From Hymenolepis diminuta (lineage: Eukaryota > Platyhelminthes > Cestoda > Cyclophyllidea > Hymenolepididae): a DNA stretch of 64,000 nucleotides. The notes beneath the pieces are model-generated. The model did no database searches. It was not told the DNA's origin and saw only the letters and a program-made list of their open reading frames with translations. The DNA is taken from the NCBI GenBank assembly GCA_900708905.1, contig CAADRB010000018.1, positions 935,245 to 999,244 of the forward strand, given 5' to 3'. The first letter of the stretch is position 1. Each line of letters begins with the position of its first letter. The translations under genes were made by a program, and so were the position numbers. Of this stretch, positions 1 through 12,815 are shown piece after piece.

Positions 1-1676
1 ATGTGTATTAGAACAGGCTGTGAAGTTACAGCTGCTATTCTATTTAATTATCAATTAATGATTATTATTATTAACTACTTGAAATCCAAATTCATCCAGA
101 CATTATAACTTCTCTAAAGTTCGCACTGGAAAAACTATAAAGGAAAATCCAATAAAAACATTCATAATTTATCCTCCAGACATAATACTGTTTACGTTGA
201 AAGAGCAATAGAAGGTCTGATCGCTTTGCCAGTATTTTGCAAGAAATCGTAGGAGCATGTGCAATTATATCATATTTCTTCTCTAGTTCCATAGAGACTT
301 CGCAAAGTTTGCAAACTGTTCAAACTTTCCAACTGCATTGAATTAATTGCTCTGTGCATCAAATTAACTGATACGTTGTTGACACAGTTAATAAATTCCG
401 TCTTATACAGGCAGTGATCTATTTAAGGTAATATTTAAACAGAGTATCTTAAATTACTCTATGGTACGTAATAAATATTTGGTTCCAGGTGCTATGAGAA
501 CATTCGACAGAAATCTAAATAAAATAACATATAATAACCATTATTTTGATACGCATTTTACAAATTTATTATCAATATATGGAGCTTTATATTATTCTTT
601 ATAAAAATTTAGCACAAGATGTTCATTTTTAACCATTTTCATTAACATTCGATTTTTTATCTATTTCGGCATTAATTTCACGAAATATTATGGGAACACT
701 TTATTGACTCTAATAAAATTATTTAGTAATATCAAACAACATCAAATAAACTGAAAATTGTGCAATTAATTTTTGATTAGTGATGTAAAACTGAGTGAAG
801 TACTTCTTCAGATATCATGACTATTCAGATAATATACTTCTGCATTTAAATTTGCTTAAGTTGCCAAATTTAGGCAAGCATATCTTTCATAATCTTTTAT
901 TTTATCAATTTGTAACTCTCAGTTAGCGGCTTCATTTTTATTAATGATGGCTGCTCCATGTAATTTTATATGATTTATAAATGATAACTTATATTTTAAA
1001 TTTAGATAAGCAAGATAAACCCCTAGAAGTTTAATTTCTTGGCATGATATGTTGTAATCACATTTTTTAGGGAAATATTAATTATTTAATCCATCTGGTC
1101 AAAAGGAAATCGTCTGAATACTGTATTCAAATACAGCAATAATAACATAAATGGGGAAATTAAAACATGGGGAATGGGCCTTGGAGAAATAAAGAACTTC
1201 GGTAATTACTTTTATATCTTGAAATGCCCCAAAATTTAATCGCATAACAAGTAGAAATATTAGAAGCAGCTACAGTATCCACGAGTCGGACACCCGTTTG
1301 CTTAAAGTCTTCTGACTCTTGACAACGTCGAATGAAAAAATAACCTCTGTGGTTATTTGGATTTGGATTTTTCGATGCCACCTGATCGAAATATACCAAA
1401 ATAAAACACAAATTAATATCAAAATATTTCAAGACATACGAAAACATAAATATTGTAATATATCGGGAACCTCATATTAAATCGGGTACACAAAAATTAT
1501 CGTATAATTGGAAAACACTCTCTGATTAAATTAAACTATATTATTCGTTGAATGGTATTAAGCTAAAGTTATTTTTCTTAGTATTTTAGTGTTGTAGTTA
1601 TTAGTTTGTTATAATGGTCTAGGTAAACGTAGAGTTTGCCGGAAATCCGATTTGTTAACGTTATCTTAGGGTGGTT
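1..1676. other. AT-rich upstream flank of the ADSL gene
   Basis: No gene can be assigned with confidence. The segment is AT-rich and broken by stops in all frames. One minus-strand patch around 1254-1390 has a plausible acceptor and about 50 open codons and is listed separately as a weak exon candidate. The ADSL promoter should lie in the last few hundred bases before 1677, but I see no clear TATA box or other motif. Confidence 0.5.
1255..1390 (-). CDS. Weak candidate exon, unknown protein
   Basis: On the minus strand an acceptor-like sequence ending in TTTCGATCAG (AG at about 1391-1392) is followed by an open frame that starts VASKNPNPNNHRGYFF and continues through a stretch reading TGVRLVDTVAASN. 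A possible GTAATT donor lies near 1208. Its composition is more complex than the neighbouring chance ORFs, but I do not recognise the protein and no partner exon was found. It may be a chance open frame or a repeat fragment. Confidence 0.2.
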
Positions 1677-4600
1677 ATGTCGTATGATAAATATGAGTTT
1701 GTTCTTTTATTTTGAAGATAATATTTTCTAGATGTCCTCTCAGTGGTAGATATGCTAGCCAAGAAATGAAGTTTGCTTTCAGCACAAGACGGAAAATCCA
1801 GTTGTGGCGTGAGCTCTGGGTATGGCTAGCAGAAGCAGAAAAAGATTTGGGCATTAATATCTCCGGTAATTTGATAGTTAACATTTCACCTCGGTTGTCT
1901 TATTCATTCTCACATATTATTGAAATTAATCATTTTATAATTCTTTTACCTTCCACTTAGACGAACAAATTCTGGAGATGAGAAGCAATATCGATAATAT
2001 TGATTTCGAGCGTGCAGCTGAAGAAGAGAATCAAAGACGGCATGACGTAATGGCACATGTGTACACATTTGCTGCTGTTTGCCCTAAAGCTGCTCCTATT
2101 ATTCATCTTGGTAGGTTCTTTGATTTTTTGAGTATTTCTATTTATAAGTAAGCTTAACAAGTCTTTATTGATAAGATCCTCCTCTATTTTTAAAATCCCA
2201 TAAATATGCATCTTCTATGCTTGATTCCAGTTTATTCCGTCTAGATTATCCGATTTACGTCTTCTTGTGGTGCTTGTAAATAATATTTATTTATTATATC
2301 GTTTTTGGACACTTGACTTGTTCCCTAATTCATATTCTCCATTTCTTATTGAAATTGACTGCCAATGGTTGGATAATGTTTAAGAGTTAATTTCTTTATT
2401 TCCCATGGGATTTCGCTTATCGTACTTCATTAATGTCTTGCGTGGGCTAATTTGATGCACTTTATTTCCCTTCATTAAGTGATTTTCATTTAAACATCAG
2501 ATGTCTGCTGAACAGTTAAATAGTTATTGGGATTTTCCTTTTGTTTCACACTCCAGAATTCGCGATCTTGTCATATTAGTCGATATGCCCTTTTATTTGT
2601 ATTCTGGTGTTTGTGTTTTAATAAATTACAGATCTACTATTTTTCGATCTTTGGATCATATAAAATCAACATAGAATGGAAACAATTTGTCAATACTCTA
2701 TGTTTAGTTTTAGGAAAATAAAAATGGCATGTGGTTTTTTTTATGTATGCATTTTATTTCATTTGCAGTTAGAATCTATATTCTCTTTGTCTTTGTCTTT
2801 GTCGGAATTCACCTGGTTTCGGCCCAAGGTAGCAGCTTATCAATTCAATTGTACCTTATCAGTTAATGAACATTGGCTATCCGCTTATTTAAAAGAGAAA
2901 TCTTGAAATGCCGTCCTTATAATTTTATTGTTTTAAGGCCGCTATATTACGTACATTTTGCCTTCCGCGACCTTATTTTTTAATGGCATCAATTGTGTTT
3001 GTTTTTTCATTATATTTTCACAGCATGCGCTTTTTTCTCTATTTTCTTCAATTTTCAATGACTTTCTTTTATTCGCATGTTCTTTAGAAAACGTTCTTGT
3101 TAGTAATCCTCCGATTCACTATCGTTCCGTCTTTCAATTGAATAGCGCAAATTGGGTCTTCCATCTAGTTCACTTTTTTTTTCACGTGCAAATATTTAAA
3201 GTGTACTTTGTTTATACCATCGCTCGTGGTGATTGATAGTTTTAATGGACAGATTACAATTGGTTATAAATTTCCCCTCCCCAAACTATGGGTTTGGAAG
3301 TTGGTTATTTTCCACCACTTATCCTCTTTGAAACTTCATGATTAAGGGTTAAAAAATACCGATGCCTTATCTCCACTTTTTTCCAGTGTCATAGTGGGAT
3401 TTGCTTGAATCAAAGTACTCCGAATATATTTCATAAGAATTTGGTGTTTATAAATAAGTTTTGTAATTTGCTTTGAGTGCTTGATTTTATATTTAATGAT
3501 CTTGTTTTTACCTGGTCTTTGTATCACATAGCGTCATCAACACACCTACCGCCTGAATTCTGGAGATTTGAGAAAAATGACTATTCTGAATGGTCTCCCT
3601 TCCTTTATTTGTTAAAAAGAGAGGGGGCCAGGGAGGAGTGGTCTTATATACTTAACGGGAAAGGATTTGAGCAAATACTACTACTAAGATCTATCACCAC
3701 GAGGATTCCTACTCTCTAATTTTGGTATGATAATGAGGATAATCGGTCTAACCAGTGCTAGTTTTTAGGCACTTGTCATTGTAGATTTATCAACAGTAGC
3801 TTAAGATAGTGCATGCTTACAAATCAATGGGCTGCCTTTTATCAACTCTAGAACTGAGTAAAATTTCTATTGTGTTCGAAGTGTGATTTGTCTTGCCACC
3901 GGTGTGTCACACTATACTTTTCAAAGGTGCTTAACAGAAAAAATATATAATCAGATGAGTAACGTTCGTATTTCTACTTATCGAATCGTGTTTCCGTAGA
4001 CAATATTTATGTTAATCTTACCCTTCCTCATGATTACGCATTTCTTAATAATACGTCCTGTATTAGAAATCTGGTAATTAGACAGACGCTCAGGCCATGT
4101 TTGCCAACGTAGTTGCTATATTTATTAAATGGATTTTTAATACTGCTTTAGGTTAGTAATTATAAGTTCAATTATATGAATTTAAGAAGGCAGAAAATGT
4201 AACAATCTGTTAAAATGTTGAAACTGGGCATCCTTATTCATGCCGTTGTATTCATTAGTATGAAACGAAATGTTGATTTGCATTTTTACCGAAAATGAAT
4301 TTTCGGTGAACAGACGAGAATGAATTGTTGAACAGTAGACCAAATCATTCGTTTCTAGCTCACTAAGTACTACAATGTTGAATTAAAATTCTGTAACTGG
4401 CAATATTTTATCTACCAAGGTGTATGATTGTTTTTCAGCCCTGAATAGCGGAGTCGGGAAAAATTTTTACATTACGTTTAATTTTCACCTTAATATATAT
4501 ACCAATATATTTCCTCCTATTGAATGGGCTGAAAGCTAAATTAGATAACTATACGAACAGTTGCATTGTCGTTTTCAATCTGAATATGGTCAAATATTTT

Positions 4601-7600
4601 GATATTTATTCCATCAAATCATTTTCTCGTTCTAACAATTTGAATTTGATAAAGATAGTGAGCCTTTATTATTTTTCTTCCAAAGGCGCAACTTCGTGCT
4701 ACGTCGGTGACAATGCTGATTTAATAACTCTTCGAAATGCTTTTGCCCTCTTGACACCCAAGGTCGCCCGATGTATTGATCGTCTTGCCAAGCTGGCTAA
4801 ACAACATCGTGATCTGGCGTGTCTAGCTCGCACTCACCTCCAACCTGCTCAGCCAACTACCGTGGGACGACGGATGTGCCTATGGATTCAGGATCTCCTT
4901 TTGGATTTAGAGAATTTCGAACGTGCACAGAATAATTTGATTAGATTTAGAGGAGTCAAAGGGACTGTTGGAACTCAGGCGTCATTCTGCGATCTGTTTG
5001 AGGGAGACGAAGAAAAGGTAAATTTTTTTTAATCTAGTGAGTAATAGTCAAATTCATGAGTGCACATTTCTCACGATTAGCGCTTTCAACTTCTAACAAA
5101 CGTCTAGAGTGGCTTAGATTCATGTTAGGGTGGCTAAGCTGCAGGTCTCAAGTATCCAAATTTTTTGAACGACAATAGTACTATATATTATCGAATTGTT
5201 TGCTGGCGACAGGCGATGTGGAAGGAGAAAAAGAGGAAATGTAGGAATAATTTCTCCAACATGTTTGGACTAGGAAGAAGGCATTCTGAGTAATCAATTA
5301 TTATTACTGGCCCACCTATGCTCTAGCTATCTGCAAAAACCCAAAAATTTGATGGGTGGGATCGACCACTTAAAACAAATTTTCATTTAATAAGCTCTAA
5401 TCAATATGGAGATAGGAGCTTAAGCGAGGATTTATAAACTTAATTCTGGTCTCAAGCGTTCTTGTCAAGATTCGAAAGTCCAATTTCTAAAGTTCATACT
5501 CTGGAACGTCAGGTCTTATCACGGCAAAGTAAAATATTTATCTCTTATGCATCAACTCTCTGCACAAAAACACCTATCTAGTAGTTCTAAACGGATGTCA
5601 AAACTGTTTAAATGTCAAAAAATGAAGTAATCCCTGGATTTACTACGTGTACTTCTGGATACACAAACAACTCATTACCAATTGGTGCTGTCGTATTTCT
5701 TATTAATGAATCTCGATTTCATGTCCAAGAATTCAAACCTATTTCGAACAAGTTAGCTACAATTATAATTAATTGTTTTCAATATCTACCTGTGAAAATA
5801 TCATGTTGGGAGATTTTTACTGCCGACTTGACCAAGGTGCTCATGTAAATCATATGAATGTATCAGGTTGCCTTACAAACCCAGTAGGATCGACGGAAAA
5901 TGAAATGCACCTGTTAGTCTTTTGTGAAAGGAATTGCCTTTATGCTGTCAATTCCTTTCTCTCCAAAAACCTAGAAAATGTGTGTGAGATGAGAAGACAC
6001 TAGTGAACAGACCATCTAACCGCTGACATTTTACAAACTGACAGAATTTTCTTACCTAGTGAATCGCTTCTACAAGAGTTATGTGAAATTAAAGTGGTTG
6101 TGAAGTCATTTAGAAACATGCTGCTCGGAATTTAAATGTAACGATCCTAAATAAATAATTTAAAACACTATGGAAGGAATTAAAATGCAGACAACCTGAC
6201 TATATCAGAGTCCAGATGCAGTTATGCTCTGATTCTCCACTAACTCCCCAAAATTTTCTGGTATTGTTCAAATTGCTTCTACCATTCTCTGCTTAGACGC
6301 TCTCCGTGAATAAGAATTGTAAATATTCTGCTTGTCTATGGATAATAACAATTATAATTACTGTATACACATTGGTGGATGTCAATTTCGTGACCTCTGA
6401 CCTACAACGAACTACTGCAAGTGGTCCGAGTAGAATAAGAGTTTACTAGAGAAAAGGTACACAAAGTACTTATATATAAGAGTCTGAACGTAAGTAGTGG
6501 GATAGAAGACGCATCATGGGTATACCAGAAGTTTTATGCACCTTTTGTCCTCGTTTGACCCCTAAATAGTATCCGCAGATCCTCGGACACTGGTTGACTT
6601 GTCTTCCGTACAGGGATTAGGTCCTCATAAAGAGGTGAAACATTATTGGGTGGTTAAATAATACAGCCATTCTGATTGGGTGGTGAGATCATAAGCACTA
6701 TTCTCTCTCGTCATAAAGGTCCCCACGCATGGCGCTTATACTCTTCGTTTCTCCCATTGTTGTTTGTTGTTCCGCAATGCCCCAGTTCATACTTCTAATT
6801 AACACGTAAGCTTTGACTCTTAATTTAAGGTTTGATTTATGTTATACTGCTGCTATTTGTTAAATTTATCCTCAACATGACGAGTACGCAATGTAAACAA
6901 GCGGCTCATTATGCTTGCCTTTGAAAATTTCCTCACTGCCGTACTGTGATCCAAACATAAATTGACACTCCCTAATTTTAAACGGTGTTAATTTTATTTG
7001 ACATTCAAATAAACATTCGGTGATAGACTGCCTTCGTTTTCGATCATAGGAACGCCATAGTCAAGCCACAAATTAACTGATCACAGTCTGGCGTTACTGA
7101 TAAATTGATGTTAGTTTGATAACAGTACGTGGCTTAAGGCGTACTAATGTGTCGCATTTTTCTGACTGAAATTCATGACTTACAGTTAGTGATAAAAGAC
7201 AGCTGAACTGAAATTTGAATGCAATACTTAAACAACCCTGTCCCTTAAAATATAGCTCATTCGATTGGATGTAGTCGACAAAAATTTTACAGAATTTTAT
7301 AAACAAAATAATGTGAGCCTTTATCCTTCATTAATACTAGTTTAAGCTCTTTCCTTGATTTTTTTCCATCCATTCTAATCACTTGTTGAGGATATATCAT
7401 CTTGGATGTTTTCAGGTTTAAAACTGGTATAAATTCATGATGAAAAAGAAATTGAGATTAAGGCAATTTGTAATACTATGAACAAAATACTATCTTTAAT
7501 GACTGTTTTTCCGTAGCTTCTAAGTACTGGTTGCTTTTGACACCTTTCAGTTGGCAACGTTGTGTGTTACCTTGATGTGACTCAAAAATTTCGTAATAAG

Positions 7601-10600
7601 TTAATAAGTACAAAGTCATACTGTCATGTCTTTGTTGATCTTTGGAAGGAGATGTTAACCTTTCCATTACATGAGGACTTTTTACTAAATTAGTAGCTAT
7701 GACTTTTCGATAGGTACCCTTCAAAATATGAATAGGCATTTTCTTTATCAATAATTTAATTCAATTTTCCTGTTTCTGTCCAATAGGTGAAACAGCTGGA
7801 CAAGTTAGTTGCTAATAAGGCAGGATTTCGGCGCATCTGGAGTGTGATCGGTCAAACCTATCCTCGTAAACTCGATGCCGACTTGATGTGTATTCTCTCC
7901 AGTCTAGGTTCGACCATCCATAAAATCTGCACCGACATTCGTCTTCTCTCAAGTTTTAAAGAAATGGATGAACCATTTGAATCTAACCAGGTGTGCCACT
8001 TACCTACCAATCTCTTATTTATTAGCTACACAAAATCTTATCGAGAAATACCTCGTTATTTTTATGTCAAATATTTAGGCAGTATAGAGAAAGAACTGAA
8101 GAAGGCAGATTTATTCATTGATTATCTTGATAAATTTTACCCATAATCAAAGCAAAAATGCCCAAATCCATATTTGAACGAAGAAAAGCTCAATCAAGAA
8201 TACCGTTACTCCCCACTCACAAGGCATTCGTTGATAGAAATCTTTCAACTTTCGTTTTAGATGACGGGAAAAAATTATTATTAATATTAAATAAATGTTA
8301 CTATTATTATATTAGATAATCTAAGAAACCTCTTCCAGTCTTCTCTCTGTTTACTAGAGTAGACTATTTTTTTCTTCTTGCTAGGTTGTCTTAACCAGTG
8401 GCGTCTGAAGTGTTTTAAGAGGACACTATCGTTGCATGATATCACATCCTGCATGTCGGCAAGGTTTTAAAGTTCTCAGTCTAACTGGGATTTAATAGTG
8501 ATGTAATATGGACTGAGGTCACATTTAAGAAATAGATTGTTGCAAATTGCTAGAACAGTTTGATGAAAACCAAAATAGAAAGAGTATGTACAGTCGATAA
8601 TTACACGTTGTAATGGAATGTTCTAGCTTACTACTCACGCAGCTGGATCTTTTGAGTGAGTTGCTGTTATTGAGATTAGTTCTGCTGACCTGTTTAACCA
8701 ATTATCAGGTTTACCTCCAATGGTCTACCTCGAATACTGTGTCCTTTTCATTGTTCAAGATTGTTTTCCTGAATATTAAGTAAGCGCGTTTACATGTTTC
8801 ATTTCTGCCTTAGATAGGTTCCTCCGCGATGCCCTACAAACGCAATCCGATCCGTTGTGAACGAGCATGTAGCTTGGCTCGTTTCTTGCAGTCTCAGTGT
8901 GTTTCTGCATTAAGCACTGCTGGTGTGCAATGGTGTGAACGCTCGCTAGATGATTCTGCTATTCGACGCATCACTCTAGCAGAGGCTTGTCTTGCTGCTG
9001 ACGCTTGTTTAGTCATCCTTCAAAATATCTTCGAGGGCCTTACTATCTATCCTAAGGTGAATTGGCTCGATTTTTATGTACTTCATTTATCAAAATAGCC
9101 CTATTTGTGGGCTAGGTTTAGTATGCATGATACTAATATTTGCCTGAAAGTCAGTTTTATTTCCAATAAAATTCGAGAATGGTACTACTCTCAGATAAAA
9201 ATCAGTATTTTAAAGCGGTCTTCGTTTTGAGTTTAATTAACCTATACTGATCGACGTTGGCGTTAGAGGTCTATTATTTGATAAAACGCGTCCTTACGAC
9301 CAATTACTTACTGATAATCTTGCTTTTTTATATCGATTTAATTCCTTCTTGAAGAGCTAAAAATTATCCTCCTCCTGTTTAAGCTATTTGATAAGCTAAT
9401 AAATACGGAAATGAGAGTGAACTTAAGTGAAATTCGCGGTCGTGCGATTTTGGTGATTAAACATACATGACTTATCGCTTAGTACCATATATTATCACTC
9501 AATGGCCTCATTTTCGGTCACGGACTGCTTGTATATTATTATTTATAAAGTAAACATAAGTTCGTTTAACGAGTCTCTTCAACAAAACCCATATAGTCAA
9601 AATCCTTCTTATTGTATTTTATCAATAATATTAAACGACATTTCTAGCCTTCACATTTTCTTTTGTTTGTCTTGCAATGCTCCTCGTTTATGCCTTAGGT
9701 TACTTTAATAACTCAAGATGCATATGTATGTCATATGGATCGGTTACCGTTATGTCGTTTGCCGATTTTAATGGCTTAAACAAGCGAATGTTATTAAAGT
9801 AATTACTGGATTTTTAAAATAACACTACATTGAAATGTTCTCTTTGTATAAATGCAATTGGGATTACGACAATTATTAAGTGGGCGTTTGATGTTTGAGG
9901 CATTTACTAATACCACGTTGAACTTTGATTGATGTTTCAGCAATTGTTAGATTTTCAACGCTCTAGATTCCATCTTTGATCAGTATGTCCGCATCAGAAT
10001 ACGAAGTGAGTGTTGCGTAATGTGTCAGATCACATTAATAAACTTCCTTCGAAACACGGCGACTTGAGTGTGATTGCTCCCCCTCCTTATCTTCAAATGT
10101 GACCAGTTCGTCTATCCAATCGGCTATCAACATAAAACTGGCTTATTCTCTCGAGGGTTTTATACGTAGTTTCCAATATGTTGCACGTAGTATTTCACGT
10201 GATGCGACAAAGGGCAGAATGTGTTATATTCTCATGGGAATTGTGTTCCTTCTTAGCAGTTGGACGAGATGATAAGAATGAGTTAGTTCCATACTGTCAT
10301 CTATTTGTGACCTATCTAACTATATTTCTCAAGGTTGTATTTTCTTCATACGACTATTTCGTACTGTTCTCTATTACCATTTGCGATGTAATTATCAGTT
10401 TTCGCCTTTTAAATATTTGTTAGTTTTCACTTCAAGCATACTAGGAATTGTTTTAATTTGTCTGTTACCGACTCATCCTCAACGTTTGGTGAAGCAGATG
10501 AGATAGCTAATACCATATAACATGTTCTTTTGCTACTCTGCTAGGTAATACAATGTAATCTTCAGGCTGAGCTGCCATTTCTGGCAACGGAACGTATTCT

Positions 10601-10965
10601 CATTTTAATGGTGAAAGAGGCTGGAGCCAGTCGTCAGGAATGTCACGAGCGTATTCGTGAACATAGTCAGGCTGCTGGCAGTACTGTCAAGCTGGAAGGA
10701 CTTCCCAATGATCTTGTAACTCGTCTCATAGGTGACAGCTACTTCGCTCCTATTGCCAATAAGTTGGCTGAAATACTTGATCCCAAGTCTTTCATTGGTC
10801 GTGCGCCAAATCAGGTCAGCGTCCGCTGGAATCGGTCGTTATCAGCTTCAATAGCTCATTGTTGTTTTTTTATTTCAGGTTGATGAATTTTTGAGAGATG
10901 AGGTTACTCCTGCACTTGAGCCCTACCTTCAAGAACTAGGAACTACATCGACATTATCGGTCTAA
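1677..10965 (+). CDS. ADSL: Adenylosuccinate lyase, complete, 8 exons
   Basis: This cytosolic purine-synthesis enzyme releases fumarate from SAICAR and from adenylosuccinate. Exons: 1677-1696, 1732-1865, 1961-2110, 4686-5017, 7787-7990, 8814-9056, 10545-10814, 10879-10965; all introns are GT-AG and phases join without a break to give 479 aa (human enzyme 484). The start is MSYDKYE, then PLSGRYAS, which aligns with the human N-terminus (YRSPLASRYAS). Landmarks of the fumarase/aspartase superfamily are present: RRHDVMAHV with His79 and His84, THLQPAQ with His152 (the catalytic acid/base region), and the signature loop [11 protein letters not shown] at 282-292 with its catalytic serine. The C-terminus follows the family (LEPYLQELG). 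Intron 1 is only 35 nt and intron 7 is 64 nt; introns 3 and 4 are about 2.6 and 2.8 kb of 5-6 kb repeat-bearing DNA. The only weak point is the 20-nt first exon, inferred from splice sites and alignment. Confidence 0.96.
1697..1731 (+). other. 35-nt micro-intron 1 of ADSL
   Basis: The sequence begins GTTTGTTC and ends TTTTCTAG. It splits codon 7 (GA|A, Glu). Removing it joins ATG at 1677 to the conserved PLSGRYAS block. Reading through it puts in-frame stops between any upstream ATG and the conserved block, so the intron is needed for a complete N-terminus. Confidence 0.8.
2111..4685 (+). other. ADSL intron 3 (2.6 kb)
   Basis: Begins GTAGGTTC and ends CCAAAG. Mostly AT-rich. It contains a perfect 9-bp palindrome with a 2-base centre at 4288-4307 (ACCGAAAAT and its complement). 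I see no gene inside. Confidence 0.85.
5018..7786 (+). other. ADSL intron 4 (2.8 kb) with LINE debris
   Basis: Begins GTAAATTT and ends CCAATAG. Besides the endonuclease fragment it has a stretch at 6630-6690 where ATTGGGTGGT occurs twice, and somewhat GC-richer DNA up to about 6800, possibly more of the same or another repeat. No gene is seen. Confidence 0.75.
5493..6060 (+). pseudogene. Decayed non-LTR retrotransposon endonuclease fragment
   Basis: Within ADSL intron 4 (5018-7786), same strand. Translation in shifting frames gives [18 protein letters not shown] near 5493, typical of the first motif of the AP-like endonuclease of LINEs (WNVRSL..K). It is followed about 90 codons later by [12 protein letters not shown] near 5800, matching the family's GDFN motif with Asn changed to Tyr. 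A further piece reads [13 protein letters not shown] near 6010, like the C-terminal DH motif. Frameshifts and stops break the frame, and no reverse transcriptase follows, so this is a truncated dead copy. The clade (RTE- or CR1-like) cannot be fixed from this much sequence. Confidence 0.6.
7991..8813 (+). other. ADSL intron 5 (823 nt)
   Basis: Begins GTGTGC and ends CCTTAG. Nothing recognisable inside. Confidence 0.85.
9057..10544 (+). other. ADSL intron 6 (1.5 kb)
   Basis: Begins GTGAAT and ends CTGCTAG. The next exon opens with [12 protein letters not shown], which lines up residue for residue with human VIERRIRQELPF, so the acceptor at 10543-10544 is well supported. No gene or repeat is recognised inside the intron. 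Confidence 0.85.
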
Positions 10966-10978
10966 TTGATACGTCTAG

Positions 10979-10984
10979 AATAAA
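10979..10984 (+). terminator. Candidate ADSL polyadenylation signal
   Basis: AATAAA, 14 bases after the ADSL stop codon (TAA 10963-10965). A 3' UTR this short is possible in flatworms but a later signal could be used instead. Confidence 0.5.
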
Positions 10985-11526
10985 TTTACAAATACACTAT
11001 TTGATTAAAAATTCTTGTTAATTTTTATGAATAGAATCGACCATATGAAATTTGTGTCGTTCGTTGGGGAGGATCGGTATTTTGCATTAAGGCGATTATG
11101 GAAAACAGTTTTGTATGCAATTCTGGAGTTGTTCGTAGCTTTTCGTATGTTATAGATTAAAAATTCCTAGATGTATGTTAAGTCATTGAAATAATCGACT
11201 TCATTCGTTAATACTAGTCAATTAAGGAATAGGAAAATGTTGATTTTTCTTCATATCCATCCAGGATGGTTCTCTCCATTTTATTGAGGAAACCTATTCT
11301 TTTGAATGCATGAAAACCATTTTGTGTGAGGTTTTTGGAGGAATGAATTGTTATTTTTTTAAATTTGAGAGCAAAAGATTACGTTGCTTAGATTTTGTAT
11401 GTACTCCTCTATCTATTGCAATGAGGTCGAAATGTTGGTGACGAACGAAAATCAGAGATAATTATTCTTCTCTTTTAAAGCGAATGCTTCTTGAATTTCA
11501 CTGAATTGTCAATCTGAGCCGTCGTA
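10985..11526. other. Intergenic, ADSL to mariner copy 1
   Basis: AT-rich spacer without recognisable features. It ends in the TA (11525-11526) that forms one side of the mariner target duplication. Confidence 0.6.
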
Positions 11527-11549
11527 TCAGGTTGTAGCAGAAGTTCTGT
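11527..11549 (+). repeat. Mariner copy 1 left terminal inverted repeat
   Basis: 23 bases matching the complement of 12793-12815 at 22 positions; preceded by TA. Confidence 0.9.
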
Positions 11550-11600
11550 CCATTTTTTAAATTTGAATTAAAATGAAAATTTTGTCAGAATTACACTTAT

Positions 11601-12652
11601 TTAGCGTTTAACATAGTCACTATTTTTATTGATTACATCTTGCCATAAGCTTTCTGATTCGTTCTTTATAGAATTTAGCAGTTTGGACTCAAAGGTGAAA
11701 CTAACTTCATTTCGACTTCTTTTCTTGAATTAAGCCTTTGAAGTCTCATTAAATGATTCTGTAAGCCCCTGAAAAAATGAAAATCGGTCGGAGCAAGAGA
11801 AGATCGGGAGAATACGGTGGATGATGCATGAATTCCCAGCCAAGTTCTTTAACAAGATTTTTGGTTGTTCTTGAAGTGTGGAGTCTGGCATTGTCTTGGT
11901 GCAGAATCACTCCTTTTCGATTCATCAAAGAAGGCCGTTTTTCCTCCTGTTAACCGCTTTTAAACGAGTTAGCTGCTGGCAGTCAACTTCAGATGTTATT
12001 GTTTGATTGTCACCCATTAGTTCATAATAAACTATTCTCTTCAAATCCCACCATACACACAAAAGAATTTTGGAATGCAGTCCACTTCTCGGTTGTGGAA
12101 CTGGCTTTGAACCACAACTTAACCACTGTCTTTTGCGCTTAATATTGTTGTAAAGAATCCACTTCTCGTCGCTGTCAGCTATAGTTCGGTCTAAAACAGG
12201 TGCCCGAAGTTCACGAGGATGCAGTGCAACACAACAGGTCACACACAGTTGCTTATTGATTTCTGACAAATCTCATTTCTCATGTGGAACCCATCTCCCA
12301 GCCTTTGAGCTTTTCCCAGCCAAGTCTTTTCATTTCCATATATATGGTCATATGGCGGCTTACGTGAAAGGTTATGTTCAGTTCTCTAGTAGCGCAGGTT
12401 GGATTTTCATCAATGGCGCCTTCCAGTTGCTCAGAATTGAGTTTTTTGACCATCTTGCTCTCGATTCGTCTTTCAGGCTGAAGTCGTCCTTTTAGAAACG
12501 TGAAGACCACCTTCTGTTGGTCATTTCATCCACAACATCAATTCCATAAGTGTGTTTGAGTGTTTTTGCTGCTGAACTTGCGTATTTCCCTGATGAAATT
12601 CAAACAGTAAAATATGACTGATCTGCTCTTTATTTGGAGTATAAATTAGGGC
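11601..12652 (-). pseudogene. Mariner transposase, frameshifted
   Basis: The minus-strand pieces add up to about 345 codons, the usual mariner length. In order: KEQISHILLFEF near the N-terminus (helix-turn-helix start), an LNSEQLEGAIDENP helix region, WILYNNIKRKRQWL after the first catalytic acid (SDEKW), CVWWDLKRIVYYEL, GVILHQDNARLHTS with the second Asp, HHPPYSPDL, and, after a 5-base insertion, APTDFHFF with the third Asp. The C-terminus reads VINKNSDYVKR then TAA. Several frameshifts separate these blocks (near 12270, 11925 and 11800). All three Asp of the DD34D triad survive in the separate frames. It most resembles cecropia/Hsmar1-type mariners, which is a family-level impression only. 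Confidence 0.88.
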
Positions 12653-12792
12653 TAGAAATAGTTATTAATAACGAAAATTATCACGCAATCTGAAAGAAGA
12701 AATAATATTTTATTAATTATCATAAGTAAGCATACAACATTAACAAGCTAAATTGATGTAATTGTGCCCTAAACACATAGCTCAAAAATTAA

Positions 12793-12815
12793 ACAGAACT
12801 TCTGCTACAACCAGA
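12793..12815 (-). repeat. Mariner copy 1 right terminal inverted repeat
   Basis: Partner of 11527-11549; followed by TA at 12816-12817. Confidence 0.9.

Larger units (their letters stand above)
11527..12815 (-). mobile_element. Decayed mariner element, copy 1 (1289 bp)
   Basis: The element is bounded by inverted terminal repeats at 11527-11549 and 12793-12815. The left end reads TCAGGTTGTAGCAGAAGT; the complement of the right end is the same except TCT for TCA at the start, 22 of 23 bases matching. TA lies directly outside both ends (11525-11526 and 12816-12817), the duplication made by Tc1/mariner insertion. The length is typical of mariner (about 1.3 kb). The transposase inside runs on the minus strand and is broken by frameshifts, so the element is not autonomous, although its ends remain nearly intact. 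Confidence 0.93.

Noticed and set aside
1615..1622. TCTAG|GTAAAC as donor of the first ADSL exon
   Set aside because: The frame that would join 1732 has a TAA at 1612-1614 and no start codon; the 1677-1696 exon fits the alignment better.
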